Part shown: positions 9,940-18,864 of the stretch, piece after piece
How the letters are laid out: the number at the start of each line of letters is the position of its first letter
Position numbering within the stretch: the stretch's first letter is position 1
Source: Agaribacter marinus
GTDB lineage: Bacteria > Pseudomonadota > Gammaproteobacteria > Enterobacterales > Alteromonadaceae
Length of the DNA stretch: 64,000 nucleotides
Direction of reading: 5' to 3'
Assembly: GCF_030160655.1 (NCBI RefSeq)
Contig: NZ_BSOT01000005.1
Location: forward strand, 1,259,546-1,323,545
Program-made: the position numbers and the translations under genes
The notes under the pieces: model-generated
Database searches by the model: none
What the model was told of the DNA's origin: nothing
The model's input: only the letters and a program-made list of their open reading frames with translations

Positions 9940-11094
9940 ATGCGCTTAATGAGAAAGCTTATTTTAACACCATTGTTACTTGCCAATATAGCGCATGCAG
10001 CAATTGTCATTCCGCCGGCGCCATCTGTAGAAGCCAGTGGTTTTTTACTTGTGGATCATTCAAATGGGCATGTGATTGCGTCAAAAAACGGCGAGCAACG
10101 CCTAAACCCAGCCAGCCTAACAAAAATTATGACGGTTTATGTCGTAGGTAAAGAAATCCAAGCGGGTAATATTAGCTTAGAAGACGAAGTCACTATATCC
10201 GAAAATGCTTGGGCAAAAAACTTTCCTGATTCTTCAAAGATGTTTATTGAAGTGGGCACAAAAGTTACTGTAAATGAGCTGTTACAAGGCATTATTGTGC
10301 AGTCTGGCAATGATGCTTGCGTTGCAATTGCAGAGCATATAGCGGGTTCTGAATCTGCATTTGCAAGTATGATGAATGCACACGCAGCGAGTTTAGGTAT
10401 GACACAAAGCAATTTTGTAAATAGTCATGGCTTGCATGACGCGGAACATTACACCTCGCCTCGCGATATGTCTTTACTGTCCAGTGCATTAATCGAAGAA
10501 TTGCCGGATATGTATGCCTATTACAGCCAAAAAGAATTTTCGTACAATGGCATTAAACAATTTAATCGTAACAGCCTGCTGTGGGATAAGAGCTTAAATG
10601 TCGATGGTATCAAGACGGGCCACACCTCTGACGCAGGATATAGCTTGATTACGTCTGCTACGCAGGGCGATATGCGCCTAGTGTCTGTGGTAATGGGCAC
10701 AGAAAGCCAGCGAGCACGCAAGGCAGAAAATAAAAAGCTACTTCGGTACGGATTTAGGTTTTTTGAGTCAGTAAGTCCATATAAAGCGGGTGACAGTTTT
10801 GTTGCGCACCGCATTTACATGGGAGACAAGGATACCGTTGAGTTAGGCATTAATAACGATACTCATCTTACGATACCTCGTGGTCAAGCGGATAAACTTA
10901 AAGCACACTTTGAAATCAGCGAACAACTTCAAGCGCCAATGGATAAAGGCCAAGAAGTGGGTATTTTGCAGCTTAAGCTAGATGACAAAGTAGTTGCCAC
11001 GTATCCACTTGTTACACTTGAAGAAGTTCAAGAAGGTGGACTTATTGATAAGGCAATGGACTACATTAGTTTAAAAATTGGCTTGGAGGACTGA
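9940..11094 (+). CDS. dacA: D-alanyl-D-alanine carboxypeptidase (PBP5/6 type)
   Basis: Trims the terminal D-alanine from pentapeptide stems in the periplasm. A signal peptide is at about 1-20. The low-molecular-weight PBP motifs are SLTK (Ser59 nucleophile), SGN near 124 and KTG near 227. The C-terminal PBP5 beta domain ends in an amphipathic tail ([17 protein letters not shown]) expected to anchor the protein to the membrane. A TATAAT -10-like box sits at 9909, 25 bases before the ATG, without a clear -35, so the gene may have its own promoter. The stop overlaps the ybeD start by one base. Confidence 0.96.
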   Translation: MRLMRKLILTPLLLANIAHAAIVIPPAPSVEASGFLLVDHSNGHVIASKNGEQRLNPASLTKIMTVYVVGKEIQAGNISLEDEVTISENAWAKNFPDSSKMFIEVGTKVTVNELLQGIIVQSGNDACVAIAEHIAGSESAFASMMNAHAASLGMTQSNFVNSHGLHDAEHYTSPRDMSLLSSALIEELPDMYAYYSQKEFSYNGIKQFNRNSLLWDKSLNVDGIKTGHTSDAGYSLITSATQGDMRLVSVVMGTESQRARKAENKKLLRYGFRFFESVSPYKAGDSFVAHRIYMGDKDTVELGINNDTHLTIPRGQADKLKAHFEISEQLQAPMDKGQEVGILQLKLDDKVVATYPLVTLEEVQEGGLIDKAMDYISLKIGLED

Positions 11095-11357
11095 TGGATA
11101 CTCACTTTGACGAGTTGCTAGACTTTCCATGTATGCAAACCTTTAAAGTAATGGGCTTAGCAAAACCTGAGTTACCAAGTGTTGTTGTAGAATGCTTGCA
11201 AGCACACGCGCCAGGCGATTATTCACCAACAGTAAAACCCAGCAGTAAAGGCAACTACCACGCAGTCAGCGTTGGCGTGCGAGTTACGAGTAAAGAACAT
11301 ATGGAAACTATTTATACGGAACTGGCAAAAATTGATATTGTGCGCGTTGTACTGTAG
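11094..11357 (+). CDS. ybeD: YbeD/DUF493 family protein
   Basis: Small conserved cytoplasmic protein (87 aa) of the DUF493 family, with an ACT-like alpha-beta fold. It nearly always sits between dacA and lipB in gammaproteobacteria, and its role is not firmly known. Recognisable features are the [14 protein letters not shown] start and the [20 protein letters not shown] segment. It overlaps the dacA stop by one base. Confidence 0.93.
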   Translation: MDTHFDELLDFPCMQTFKVMGLAKPELPSVVVECLQAHAPGDYSPTVKPSSKGNYHAVSVGVRVTSKEHMETIYTELAKIDIVRVVL

Positions 11358-11384
11358 CAATACTCAAAATAGATGCTTATATAA

Positions 11385-12032
11385 ATGGCAACATCGATAG
11401 TTATACGTCAATTAGGTAAGCAAGAATACTTGCCTATTTGGCAAAAGATGCAAGCATTTACGGATGCCAGAGATATAAATACCTTAGACGAACTTTGGCT
11501 TTGTGAGCACGAACCAGTATTTACGCAAGGGCAAGCGGGAAAAGCAGAGCACCTATTGAATCCCGGTAATATTCCGGTTGTGCCAGTCGATCGTGGTGGA
11601 CAAATAACCTATCACGGACCCGGACAGCTTATGTTATATGTGCTACTTGACGTAAGGCGCGGCAAGTGGGGCGTCAGAGACCTAGTGTCAGCACTAGAGG
11701 ACTGCATAATAAATACGCTGGGTGATTTTAATACCGAAGCTTATGCTAAAAAAGATGCACCCGGCGTTTATGTCGCTGAAAAAAAAATATGTTCTGTAGG
11801 GCTTCGAATACGAAAAGGCGCGTCCTTCCACGGTTTGGCGTTTAATGTAGATATGGATTTGTCACCTTTTTTACGCATTAACCCATGCGGTTACGCTGGC
11901 TTAGAAATGATCGATTGCACTGACATCGACGGGCCCGCTAACATGGCTGAGGCAAGTGACAAGGTGGTTAAACACTTTTGTGACTTGCTGAATATTAAAA
12001 ATTTAACTTATACAGAAGGTTTTGATGACTAA
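11385..12032 (+). CDS. lipB: Octanoyl-ACP:protein N-octanoyltransferase
   Basis: Transfers octanoate from acyl-carrier protein to the lipoyl domains of oxidative multienzyme complexes, the first step of lipoate synthesis. Signatures: [49 protein letters not shown] and [11 protein letters not shown], the last holding the catalytic cysteine. It is 215 aa, normal length. The end overlaps the lipA start by 11 bases in a different frame. Confidence 0.97.
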   Translation: MATSIVIRQLGKQEYLPIWQKMQAFTDARDINTLDELWLCEHEPVFTQGQAGKAEHLLNPGNIPVVPVDRGGQITYHGPGQLMLYVLLDVRRGKWGVRDLVSALEDCIINTLGDFNTEAYAKKDAPGVYVAEKKICSVGLRIRKGASFHGLAFNVDMDLSPFLRINPCGYAGLEMIDCTDIDGPANMAEASDKVVKHFCDLLNIKNLTYTEGFDD

Positions 12033-12987
12033 CTCTAGACCGCAAGCAGGTGTGAAGCTGCGTGATGATGATAAAGTAAAGCATATCCCAGTGACAATTG
12101 TCCCCACCGAAAAAGAAGAAATGCTGCGAAAGCCGTCTTGGATTAAGATTAAATTACCTCGCACTACCGCGCGCATAGACGAAATAAAACAAACTTTACG
12201 CAAAAATAAACTTCACAGTGTTTGCGAGGAAGCCAGTTGCCCTAACCTATCAGAATGCTTTAATAAAGGGACGGCAACATTCATGATTTTAGGTGATATT
12301 TGTACTCGCCGCTGCCCGTTTTGTGATGTTGCTCACGGTAAACCACTACCACCAAGTGCAGAAGAGCCTGAAAAGCTAGCCAAAACAATTGCTGAAATGA
12401 AGCTCCGTTATGTCGTAATTACCTCTGTAGATAGAGATGACCTACGAGACGGCGGCGCTCAACATTTTGTTGATTGTATTAATGCCATTAGAGAGCATAG
12501 CCCAAACACAACCATAGAAGTACTTGTACCTGACTTTCGCGGTAGAATGGACCGCGCCTTAGAAATATTTAAAAATGGGCCGCCAGACGTCTTTAACCAT
12601 AACTTGGAAACAATCCCTCGACTTTATAGAGAATGTCGTCCAGGTGCCAATTACAAATGGTCTTTAGAACTACTGCGTAAATTTAAAGAACAACACCCAA
12701 ATATTCCGACTAAATCAGGCTTAATGATGGGTATGGGCGAAACCAATGAAGAAATGGCAGGCGTGCTATCTGATTTGCGTGAACACAAGGTAGAAATGTT
12801 AACACTTGGACAATATTTGCAGCCAAGTAAATTTCATTTTCCCGTAAAGCGTTATGTACCACCTGCTGAGTTCGATGAATTAGGCGAACATGCAAAGGCC
12901 ATTGGCTTTAGTCATGCAGCGTGTGGTCCAATGGTACGTTCCAGCTATCACGCTGACAAACAAGCGGCTGGTGAAGAGGTTAAGTAA
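12022..12987 (+). CDS. lipA: Lipoyl synthase (radical SAM)
   Basis: Inserts two sulfurs into protein-bound octanoyl groups. It carries both iron-sulfur clusters: the auxiliary cluster cysteines in [12 protein letters not shown] and the radical SAM motif CTRRCPFC (CxxxCxxC). The C-terminal RSSYHAD serine, a ligand of the auxiliary cluster, is present. It is 321 aa, typical length. It is the last gene of the + strand run and is followed by a strong hairpin. Confidence 0.98.
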   Translation: MMTNSRPQAGVKLRDDDKVKHIPVTIVPTEKEEMLRKPSWIKIKLPRTTARIDEIKQTLRKNKLHSVCEEASCPNLSECFNKGTATFMILGDICTRRCPFCDVAHGKPLPPSAEEPEKLAKTIAEMKLRYVVITSVDRDDLRDGGAQHFVDCINAIREHSPNTTIEVLVPDFRGRMDRALEIFKNGPPDVFNHNLETIPRLYRECRPGANYKWSLELLRKFKEQHPNIPTKSGLMMGMGETNEEMAGVLSDLREHKVEMLTLGQYLQPSKFHFPVKRYVPPAEFDELGEHAKAIGFSHAACGPMVRSSYHADKQAAGEEVK

Positions 12988-13010
12988 CGCCTACTTTACC
13001 ATTTTATCGC

Positions 13011-13051
13011 GCAATTTAAGAAAGAGGCAAAATGCCTCTTTCTTAAATTGC
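13011..13051. terminator. Bidirectional hairpin between lipA and the ThrE-type gene
   Basis: Perfect 19-bp inverted repeat, 13011-13029 and 13033-13051, with a 3-base AAA loop. The stem contains GAAAGAGGC on one side. It lies 24 bases after the lipA stop and 3 bases before the stop of the convergent gene, so it can end transcription from both sides. The base-paired A and T runs inside the stem would supply the U-tract in part. Confidence 0.8.
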
Positions 13052-13054
13052 CAT

Positions 13055-14281
13055 TCACAACGCTTTTTTTGTTGGCGCAACCACATTCGCAAATATTAAG
13101 CCTGCGACAAGCGACATTAAAATGAAGAAAGTTTCTTGTCCAATATGATCAGCCTGCACAAAATCCTGCCCCGAAATCATAGAATTGAGTCCTATGTATG
13201 TTTTAGAACCTGGCACAAGTACAATTAAACCGTGCATCGCAATGATGGTAGATGGTTTGTTTGCTACTCTTGCAAACACATTCGCATAAACACCTAATAC
13301 AAAAGCACCGATAAATGCCCCTAAACCCTGTTCTAAATACATCGAGCTCATCTTAGTTGACGCATATGCAATAACCGTCGCTAATACTGCCCAAGGGATA
13401 TCTTTAATTCGCGTTCTAAAAATAGCGACAAGACCCAAACTCAAAACAATCACTCCCACCCATTGAATCCACCATGGCATAGCCTGCGGTTGCTCTACAC
13501 TGTATTGTGACAAAAGAGCTACGCTTAGATATATACCCAAAAAGGCACCAAAATATAGTTTAAATAGCTGCATGATTGCATCCATGACTCGTGCGGTACC
13601 TGACACTAAATTGCGTGAAGACAATTCAGCTAACCCCATCGAGAGTGCCAAGCCCGGCACCAAGATAATGAGTGACGACAAGATAATCAGCCAAATATTG
13701 ATTCCAGGCAGCAAGAAATGCGAAATAACACCCGCTAAAAATGCCGTAGTAAAAGAGGCAACTGGCTCAAGCATTAGCTTTACACGTTTGCTTCTTTCAG
13801 ACCAAATTGTCCAAAGATAAACCAATAAACCTAAAAATGACGATATAAAAATTTCCTTAAAACCAGCCCCCATTAGGGTAGCGAATGCGCCAGTTGACGC
13901 CGCAAACGCAATACCGGTTGTCACACGTCCATATGGGCTGTTTAATGCATCGATTTCATCGAGTCGAACATCAGCATCTTTTAACGCAATATCACCAGCA
14001 ATAAGCTTCACAGCTAATTCATCAGTCAGTGCTAGCGAATTTAAATCGAGCTCACCGGGCAGCAACCTTGCTGCATGTGTGTATTCATCTTCGTGCCTGT
14101 CACTCCAGATGACAAAGGTGAGTGATGTTGGTGTCGAAATAAACGATGCATGCACACCAAAATAGGCCGCGACTTCCATTAAGTATGCTTCTAGACGAAA
14201 CGCAGGCGTGCCGTACTTATGCAACATCTTGCCAAGTTTCACAATAAAACGTCTAATTTGAGTAAATTCAGTTTTATCCAT
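13055..14281 (-). CDS. ThrE-type threonine/serine exporter family protein
   Basis: Integral membrane protein that fuses the two halves found separately as YjjP and YjjB in E. coli. Residues 1-120 are the soluble conserved start (GTPAFRLEAYL, TLTFVI-like and ELDLNSLALTDEL segments). Residues from about 120 to the end hold about ten hydrophobic helices, with PGLALSMGLAELSSRN and LVPGSKTYIGL as family landmarks. At 408 aa it matches one-chain ThrE-type proteins. Export of threonine or serine is the family role; the substrate here is inferred. It is a single gene, convergent with lipA. Confidence 0.85.
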   Translation of the reverse strand: MDKTEFTQIRRFIVKLGKMLHKYGTPAFRLEAYLMEVAAYFGVHASFISTPTSLTFVIWSDRHEDEYTHAARLLPGELDLNSLALTDELAVKLIAGDIALKDADVRLDEIDALNSPYGRVTTGIAFAASTGAFATLMGAGFKEIFISSFLGLLVYLWTIWSERSKRVKLMLEPVASFTTAFLAGVISHFLLPGINIWLIILSSLIILVPGLALSMGLAELSSRNLVSGTARVMDAIMQLFKLYFGAFLGIYLSVALLSQYSVEQPQAMPWWIQWVGVIVLSLGLVAIFRTRIKDIPWAVLATVIAYASTKMSSMYLEQGLGAFIGAFVLGVYANVFARVANKPSTIIAMHGLIVLVPGSKTYIGLNSMISGQDFVQADHIGQETFFILMSLVAGLIFANVVAPTKKAL

Positions 14282-14734
14282 TGCCGCTCATATCTATTTT
14301 AATGGAAGGTCTTTAATGGCCCGCATATTAGGCGGTGTTCAGCGCAGAGTAAAGTATATTTTTTAAGCTTAATCAGATTAGTTTTATTAATGCATAACAC
14401 GACAGCACTACTTTTATTAACGGCTACTCTAGCTACGCTTTTGTCCTACTTTAATTGAATTCGATAATGCTAGTTCAAAATTGAAAGCGGTCATTTGAAT
14501 TTCAATAAAATGCATCTATTTCCTTGGACTAATCCTTAATTGCTAACGGGTAATAAACTTGCGTTAAAATGCGTCAGCACCACAATGTTACTGTCCCGGT
14601 GACCGAAGGGAACAAGTTAAGCGCCTTGTCATGTATCACTGCTTGTCCCAGATGTTCATTTCGTATTTTTTTGCCGTAAAAACTTTAAGACAAACATCTG
14701 GAACAGACATATTGACCCCATACTTCGGAGAGGA
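14282..14734. other. Non-coding stretch upstream of the ThrE-type gene
   Basis: No gene was found here. The part nearest 14282 should hold the promoter of the minus-strand exporter. A spaced inverted repeat is visible: CCAGATGTT at about 14648 and AACATCTGG at about 14693. A second weak one has TGTCCC near 14591 and GGGAACA near 14607. They could be remains of a mobile element's ends, but no transposase is present. Confidence 0.4.
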
Positions 14735-14905
14735 TTAGATTAAAGATCGGAATTGCTCGGCAACTTTACCTTTGGAAAATGAAAACTCTTCTGATTTATG
14801 TGCTGCGATATTCCTAAATTTCGCGAGCTTTTTGAGATAATCTCTGTTCATTGACTTGTCATGCGAGACTGTGCATACAACCTTGAATGTAAATAATTTA
14901 ATCTT
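14735..14905 (-). pseudogene. Possible remnant of a gene, C-terminal fragment only
   Basis: On the minus strand a frame reads without stop for about 55 codons and ends at a TAA at 14735-14737. It has a coding-like composition: YLKKLAKFRNIAAHKSEEF, then KGKVAEQFRSLI. There is no plausible start or ribosome-binding site upstream, and the frame runs into the 3' end of the Kelch gene. The segment RNIAAH fits the R-x4-H pattern of HEPN-type domains, but one motif in a short fragment is weak evidence. I call it a decayed fragment rather than a gene. Confidence 0.3.
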
Positions 14906-15929
14906 TAACCAAAATTAAAGTTGTAGCTAGTGTTTCCTGTGGCCCCACTTTTGCAGCCCCTCCCATGATATACAACTTATTATTAAGTGTAACAGAGCCA
15001 TGGCCATGACGAGCTGAGGGCATAGTTAATATTTCACTCCATTTATCAGTTTCAGGATCAAAAGCCCAAACTTGATTATATGCTTTGCCTTCTTTCCAAT
15101 TGCCATTTGGACCAAATGCTTCACCACCAGCAACAATTATCTTACCGTTTAAAGTCGAGGCTGACATACCTGCTAACGCGACAGGGAGGGGTTGAATAGC
15201 AGTCCATTTATCGCTTTCTATATCATACACCTCAGCAAATTGTTTATTACCTGATTGAACCCCTGCTTGTCTGCCACCTATAACATAGATTTTATTATTT
15301 AGTACTGCACTGGCTGCTGAATTTCTTACTATACTAGGCTGTGCTGCTTCTACCCATTGTTTGTTGTCCAATAGAATATAATGCTTTTTAGTGTCTACAT
15401 GCTTACCTGTTTCAGGAGATAGCGTTTTACCTCCTATCACATGAATATTATTTCCTACTGATGCATAAACTGACTCTGCTAATGGTATTGGCAATTTGGG
15501 GCCATTTAGCCAAGTATTTGCTGTTTTATCCAAACGATACACTGTATTTTTTATTTGCCACGCCTTACCTTTTTGACCGTAAAAACCACCGATACCATAT
15601 AAATAAGTTGAGTTACTAACTAAGCCAAGGTGGTGCCTTTCTTCTGGCAATTTTGCCCCTTCCCTCCATTGTTGAGATTCAGTGTTAAAAATAAAGGTTA
15701 ACTTAGATGGAGATAAGCCAAAAAAAATCGGCGTATTACTTGGAACAAACCCACCAGATATATAGATTTCCTTATTAAAAATTGCAGGATATATTTCTTG
15801 AATCGGCGTTTTTATTGATGGCGCTTCTGACCAGTTATAAATATTATCTATGGTCTGTGCTTTTGTATGGATTACACTGAAACTAACAAGAGAAAGTGCC
15901 CCAATGAGTTTAATTAAATTAGTTTTCAT
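14898..15929 (-). CDS. Secreted Kelch-repeat protein
   Basis: A signal peptide is at about residues 1-24 (cleavage near HTKAQ). About five to six Kelch blades follow, each with the pattern of a hydrophobic strand plus GG: IYISGG, LYGIGG, IHVIGG, IYVIGG, IIVAGG and LYIMGG, with W residues in the preceding strands. The fold should be a beta-propeller in the periplasm or outside the cell. The closest family type I recognise is the NanM-like sialate mutarotase group, but no other sialic acid genes are nearby, so the function is open. It stands alone on the minus strand between poorly coding stretches. Confidence 0.75.
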   Translation of the reverse strand: MKTNLIKLIGALSLVSFSVIHTKAQTIDNIYNWSEAPSIKTPIQEIYPAIFNKEIYISGGFVPSNTPIFFGLSPSKLTFIFNTESQQWREGAKLPEERHHLGLVSNSTYLYGIGGFYGQKGKAWQIKNTVYRLDKTANTWLNGPKLPIPLAESVYASVGNNIHVIGGKTLSPETGKHVDTKKHYILLDNKQWVEAAQPSIVRNSAASAVLNNKIYVIGGRQAGVQSGNKQFAEVYDIESDKWTAIQPLPVALAGMSASTLNGKIIVAGGEAFGPNGNWKEGKAYNQVWAFDPETDKWSEILTMPSARHGHGSVTLNNKLYIMGGAAKVGPQETLATTLILVKD

Positions 15930-16124
15930 AAAATATGAACCTTGTTATTTTATATACTTACACATTTGAAAATTAACAGATTAAAAGTAAACACTTAAAA
16001 GTGTGATGGTTTATAAGAGAATGTCGCTCCATTTAAATCTTAGACACTAAATTTAATTACCCCACGGTACACGGAAAAGTCGCATAGTTAACTATTTCAA
16101 TAGCACATAACCCGTTAAATAAAC

Positions 16125-16173
16125 GGCAACTATACATGCGCGACGATCGCGCAGCGGCGCATGTACAGTTGTC
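16125..16173. repeat. Imperfect 17-bp inverted repeat with palindromic centre
   Basis: Arms 16125-16141 (GGCAACTATACATGCGC) and 16157-16173 pair at 15 of 17 positions around a 15-base GC-rich loop containing CGATCG. The size and imperfect pairing recall integron attC sites, but I do not see proper core sites at the ends. It lies in the 294-base gap between the Kelch gene and the unknown gene at 16224, which otherwise holds nothing recognisable. It could also act as a terminator or be a small repeat element. Confidence 0.45.
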
Positions 16174-16223
16174 CTTCGCGACCAAAGGGAGATTTGATAC
16201 TTTTTTTGGGTGTTTTCATAGAT

Positions 16224-16625
16224 TTAAGAAACATACAAGAACGTGACTCCATTCGCTTTTTCCCAATTTCTATTTGTTAGGTGATTGATGAGTTTTTCCA
16301 ATTCTGAAAACTGCATGGACTCGTAAGTGCGGTCTTCTCTGCGGATATCTGAGTCGCTCCAAAAGTGATGAAGATTGGCAAATACATTACTAATATCCTT
16401 TAACTTATCTGTCTTCATTTTTTTGATATTTAATTGCGCACTATCCATATCCAACGTTCTGTGATTTACATCACTTAACAAGCGGATAAGTCTTTGTAAC
16501 TCGTCTTTATCCATATAGACACCTAACGAGGCTGTAGAAAAAGCCAATATTCCATCATCATTTCCTACCACCGTGTGTGTTTTCCTAGTGAACACTACTT
16601 TGCCTCGATAAAATGGATTTTGCAA
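16224..16625 (-). CDS. Hypothetical protein, 133 aa
   Basis: I do not recognise this protein. It is soluble, with no signal peptide or membrane segment. A short beta-rich start (KVVFTRKTHTVVGNDDGILAF) is followed by a charged helical part (DELQRLIRLLSDVNHRTLDMD, KKMKTDKLKDISNVF). It lies alone between non-coding stretches and next to the hairpin at 16125-16173. The isolated position would fit a gene cassette or recent arrival, but nothing proves it. It may also be a chance frame, though length and composition favour a real gene. Confidence 0.5.
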   Translation of the reverse strand: MQNPFYRGKVVFTRKTHTVVGNDDGILAFSTASLGVYMDKDELQRLIRLLSDVNHRTLDMDSAQLNIKKMKTDKLKDISNVFANLHHFWSDSDIRREDRTYESMQFSELEKLINHLTNRNWEKANGVTFLYVS

Positions 16626-17227
16626 TCATTTGACTTTTTGTGAGTACTTTTTAAAAAGTGAGGCGCTATACCTTGTGGATTGTGGTATGTAAGGGCGTTT
16701 TCTTGCGGATGCCCTATATGGGTTTACCCTAATTCAAGTAGCCAACTGCCCGTAATGGTGCAACTTTCGATATTGTGTATAAGACAAAACAGATGCCACT
16801 GTCCTTGTACTTTATCTTTTGCCTCGTAAGCTAAATCGATTGAGTCGTTTATGGTTCCTATGTTGCCAAACACCGGCTTTACCACACTCATGCGATGACT
16901 GTAAATTTATTTGCCTTTGTTGCTGTACACTCGTTGCTTCATACAGTCTGCCATCCGCCCATTTGCGGTTGGGCGACGCAATTAGTTGTTCAGCGATACC
17001 TCCAAAGGCGCTCATGCCTCGGCGGCTTTTTACTTTCTGATTGAAACGGCAAAAGCAAACCATCTATTGTTAGGAGGCCAAATTAACTATGCCACTACAC
17101 TTTAGATCGTTAGAACAAGCAGATAAAAGCCTGCTCTACGTTTATACGTTTACTCAACAAATTATTCGCTAGTTCACAAATAATCAGCTATGGTATTTGT
17201 GTACATATAAACAAACGAGTGATTCTC
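16626..17227. other. About 600 bases without a confident gene
   Basis: Both strands have open frames of 70-85 codons here (about 16812-17063), but neither looks like a real protein. The + strand one has cysteine pairs (CDDC, CLCCC) that faintly recall the zinc finger of ComF and could be a degraded fragment. A 27-codon frame, ATG at 17089 to TAG at 17172, has AGGAGG at 17072-17077, 11 bases before the ATG; it may be a small peptide or chance. The 3' end should contain the promoter of the lipoprotein gene. Confidence 0.4.
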
Positions 17228-17515
17228 ATGGTATTCACGAAGCCTAGTAACAAACACTTAGGCATATCTTTATTCGCTATGTCCCTTCTTTTCTTGACCG
17301 GATGTGCGCACAATGACGAGTTAGCGTACAATGAGCGCGAACGTGCGCTTATTTGCAGCTACACGTCTGAACAAGTGTTTACCTGTCAAAGCAGGCGCGA
17401 TTGGCTGGACGAGGGCATTACCCCTGATTTTGAATTTGAACAACAACGCCTTCCCATTCATCAGCGTGTTGAAGTCATAGAAGATGAGCTGGAAGAATTA
17501 GAAAGCAAAAAGTAA
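17228..17515 (+). CDS. Small lipoprotein, unknown function
   Basis: Small exported protein of 95 aa from the ATG at 17228, which I prefer over the GTG three codons earlier. The signal segment (LGISLFAMSLLFL) ends in the lipobox LTGC, so it should be lipid-anchored. The mature part is short and charged, with two cysteines (LICSY, FTCQS) that could form a disulfide. A C-terminal acidic helix (EVIEDELEELES) may form a coiled coil. I do not recognise the family. It precedes the ribosomal oxygenase gene by about 75 bases on the same strand. Confidence 0.65.
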   Translation: MVFTKPSNKHLGISLFAMSLLFLTGCAHNDELAYNERERALICSYTSEQVFTCQSRRDWLDEGITPDFEFEQQRLPIHQRVEVIEDELEELESKK

Positions 17516-17589
17516 TTTTTTATAAGCGGCTATATTTAAGGCGTGTTTGTGCTACTTTAGCGTCAATTTAATTCATATATATATAAAGC

Positions 17590-18789
17590 ATGCCAATTAT
17601 TAACTCTCAAGCGTTTATTGCCGATTATTGGCAAAAGAAACCTTGCGTCATCAGAAATTTCATTCCAAATTTTAGTGACCCAATCGATGAACATGAACTT
17701 GCAGGTCTAGCCCAACTAGAAGAAATTGACGCGCGCTTAATGTCACAAAAAAACGGCCGTTGGACAGTAACACAAGGCCCCATTGACGATTTTGAACCGC
17801 TATGTGTCAACGACTGGACCCTGCTGGTGCAAGGTGTTGATCGCTACATAGATGATATTGATGCGCTTTTCCGTCATGTCGATTTTTTACCTACTTGGCG
17901 CACTGACGACGTAATGGTGAGCTATTCTGTTAAAAATGCGGGTGTAGGTGCGCATATCGACGAATACGACGTTTTTATTGTTCAGGGAAAAGGGAAGCGT
18001 CAATGGCAAGTCGGCCTGCCCGGAACATTTGAAACTGACATTCCACATCCACTACTGCGCCTTATCAAAGGTTTTACGCCAATAATTGATGTTGAGCTGT
18101 CTTCTGGCGACGCCATTTACATTCCTCCTTTTCATCCACATAGTGGCATTACTATAGAGGATAGCCTAAATTATTCACTTGGTTTTAGAGCGCCAAATAC
18201 AATTGAACTACTCTCTGGGCTGGCGGATGAATGCATAGCCAATGACAAAGGCGATGGTAAAAATGCCTCCATTTCGTCTACCTGCCGCCTATCCCATCTA
18301 CTAAACACGCGATATTCTGATCCTGATATTCACAAAAAACGCCACAACAATCCTCAGGGTGAAGTTTCATTTGAAGAAATAGATGCACTTAAATCACACT
18401 TAAAAACACTAATAGACGCGAAAGAAGCTACGCCAATGTTAATGAGGTTTTTAAGTTTACAAGCATTACCATCTGAAGAAATTGTCGAGCTATCCGTAAT
18501 CGAATTAGAGCAACTCTTAGTACTAGGTAACGCAATACGTAAAACAAGTGGTGTAAAACCTATTTATTTACAAAAGGATAAAGAAGAAAAAGAGGATTTC
18601 AATTTCTATATAGATGGCCATTCGTTTCAAGTAGACGCAAGTGTAGGTAGTTTATTTAGAGAACTGTTCGAAACCTCAATGCTAGTCATATCTAAAGATG
18701 ATATTCACCTTATTCGCAATAACCAAGAAGCCAAACAGACGCTTTTGCAGCTGATTAACCTTGGTTTTTATTACATAGATAACGAATAA
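17590..18789 (+). CDS. roxA: Ribosomal oxygenase, L16 arginine hydroxylase type
   Basis: Fe(II)/2-oxoglutarate oxygenase of the JmjC/cupin_4 family (YcfD, RoxA), which hydroxylates an arginine of ribosomal protein L16. The iron ligands are visible as HID in GVGAHIDEYDVFIVQ (about 125-127) and a histidine in PPFHPHSGITIEDSLNYSLGFR (near 185). The C-terminal region (190-399) matches the dimerisation and winged-helix part of the family. The N-terminus (QKKPCVIRNFIPNF) is the typical 'WQKKP' start. At 399 aa it is slightly longer than E. coli YcfD. Confidence 0.9.
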   Translation: MPIINSQAFIADYWQKKPCVIRNFIPNFSDPIDEHELAGLAQLEEIDARLMSQKNGRWTVTQGPIDDFEPLCVNDWTLLVQGVDRYIDDIDALFRHVDFLPTWRTDDVMVSYSVKNAGVGAHIDEYDVFIVQGKGKRQWQVGLPGTFETDIPHPLLRLIKGFTPIIDVELSSGDAIYIPPFHPHSGITIEDSLNYSLGFRAPNTIELLSGLADECIANDKGDGKNASISSTCRLSHLLNTRYSDPDIHKKRHNNPQGEVSFEEIDALKSHLKTLIDAKEATPMLMRFLSLQALPSEEIVELSVIELEQLLVLGNAIRKTSGVKPIYLQKDKEEKEDFNFYIDGHSFQVDASVGSLFRELFETSMLVISKDDIHLIRNNQEAKQTLLQLINLGFYYIDNE

Positions 18790-18864
18790 ATGATAGGTAA
18801 CAAATAAAAAACGGCTTTGAAACGCCCTCAATCTGCGTTACATCAGATTGGTTAAAGACTGAGC

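Noticed and set aside
14591-14705. Spaced inverted repeats as ends of an insertion sequence
   Set aside because: No transposase fragment or target duplication is visible between or around them.
16812-17063. Open frames on both strands in the 16.6-17.2 kb gap, including a cysteine-rich one like the ComF zinc finger
   Set aside because: Short, no ribosome-binding site, and no continuous match to ComF after the cysteines; at most a remnant.
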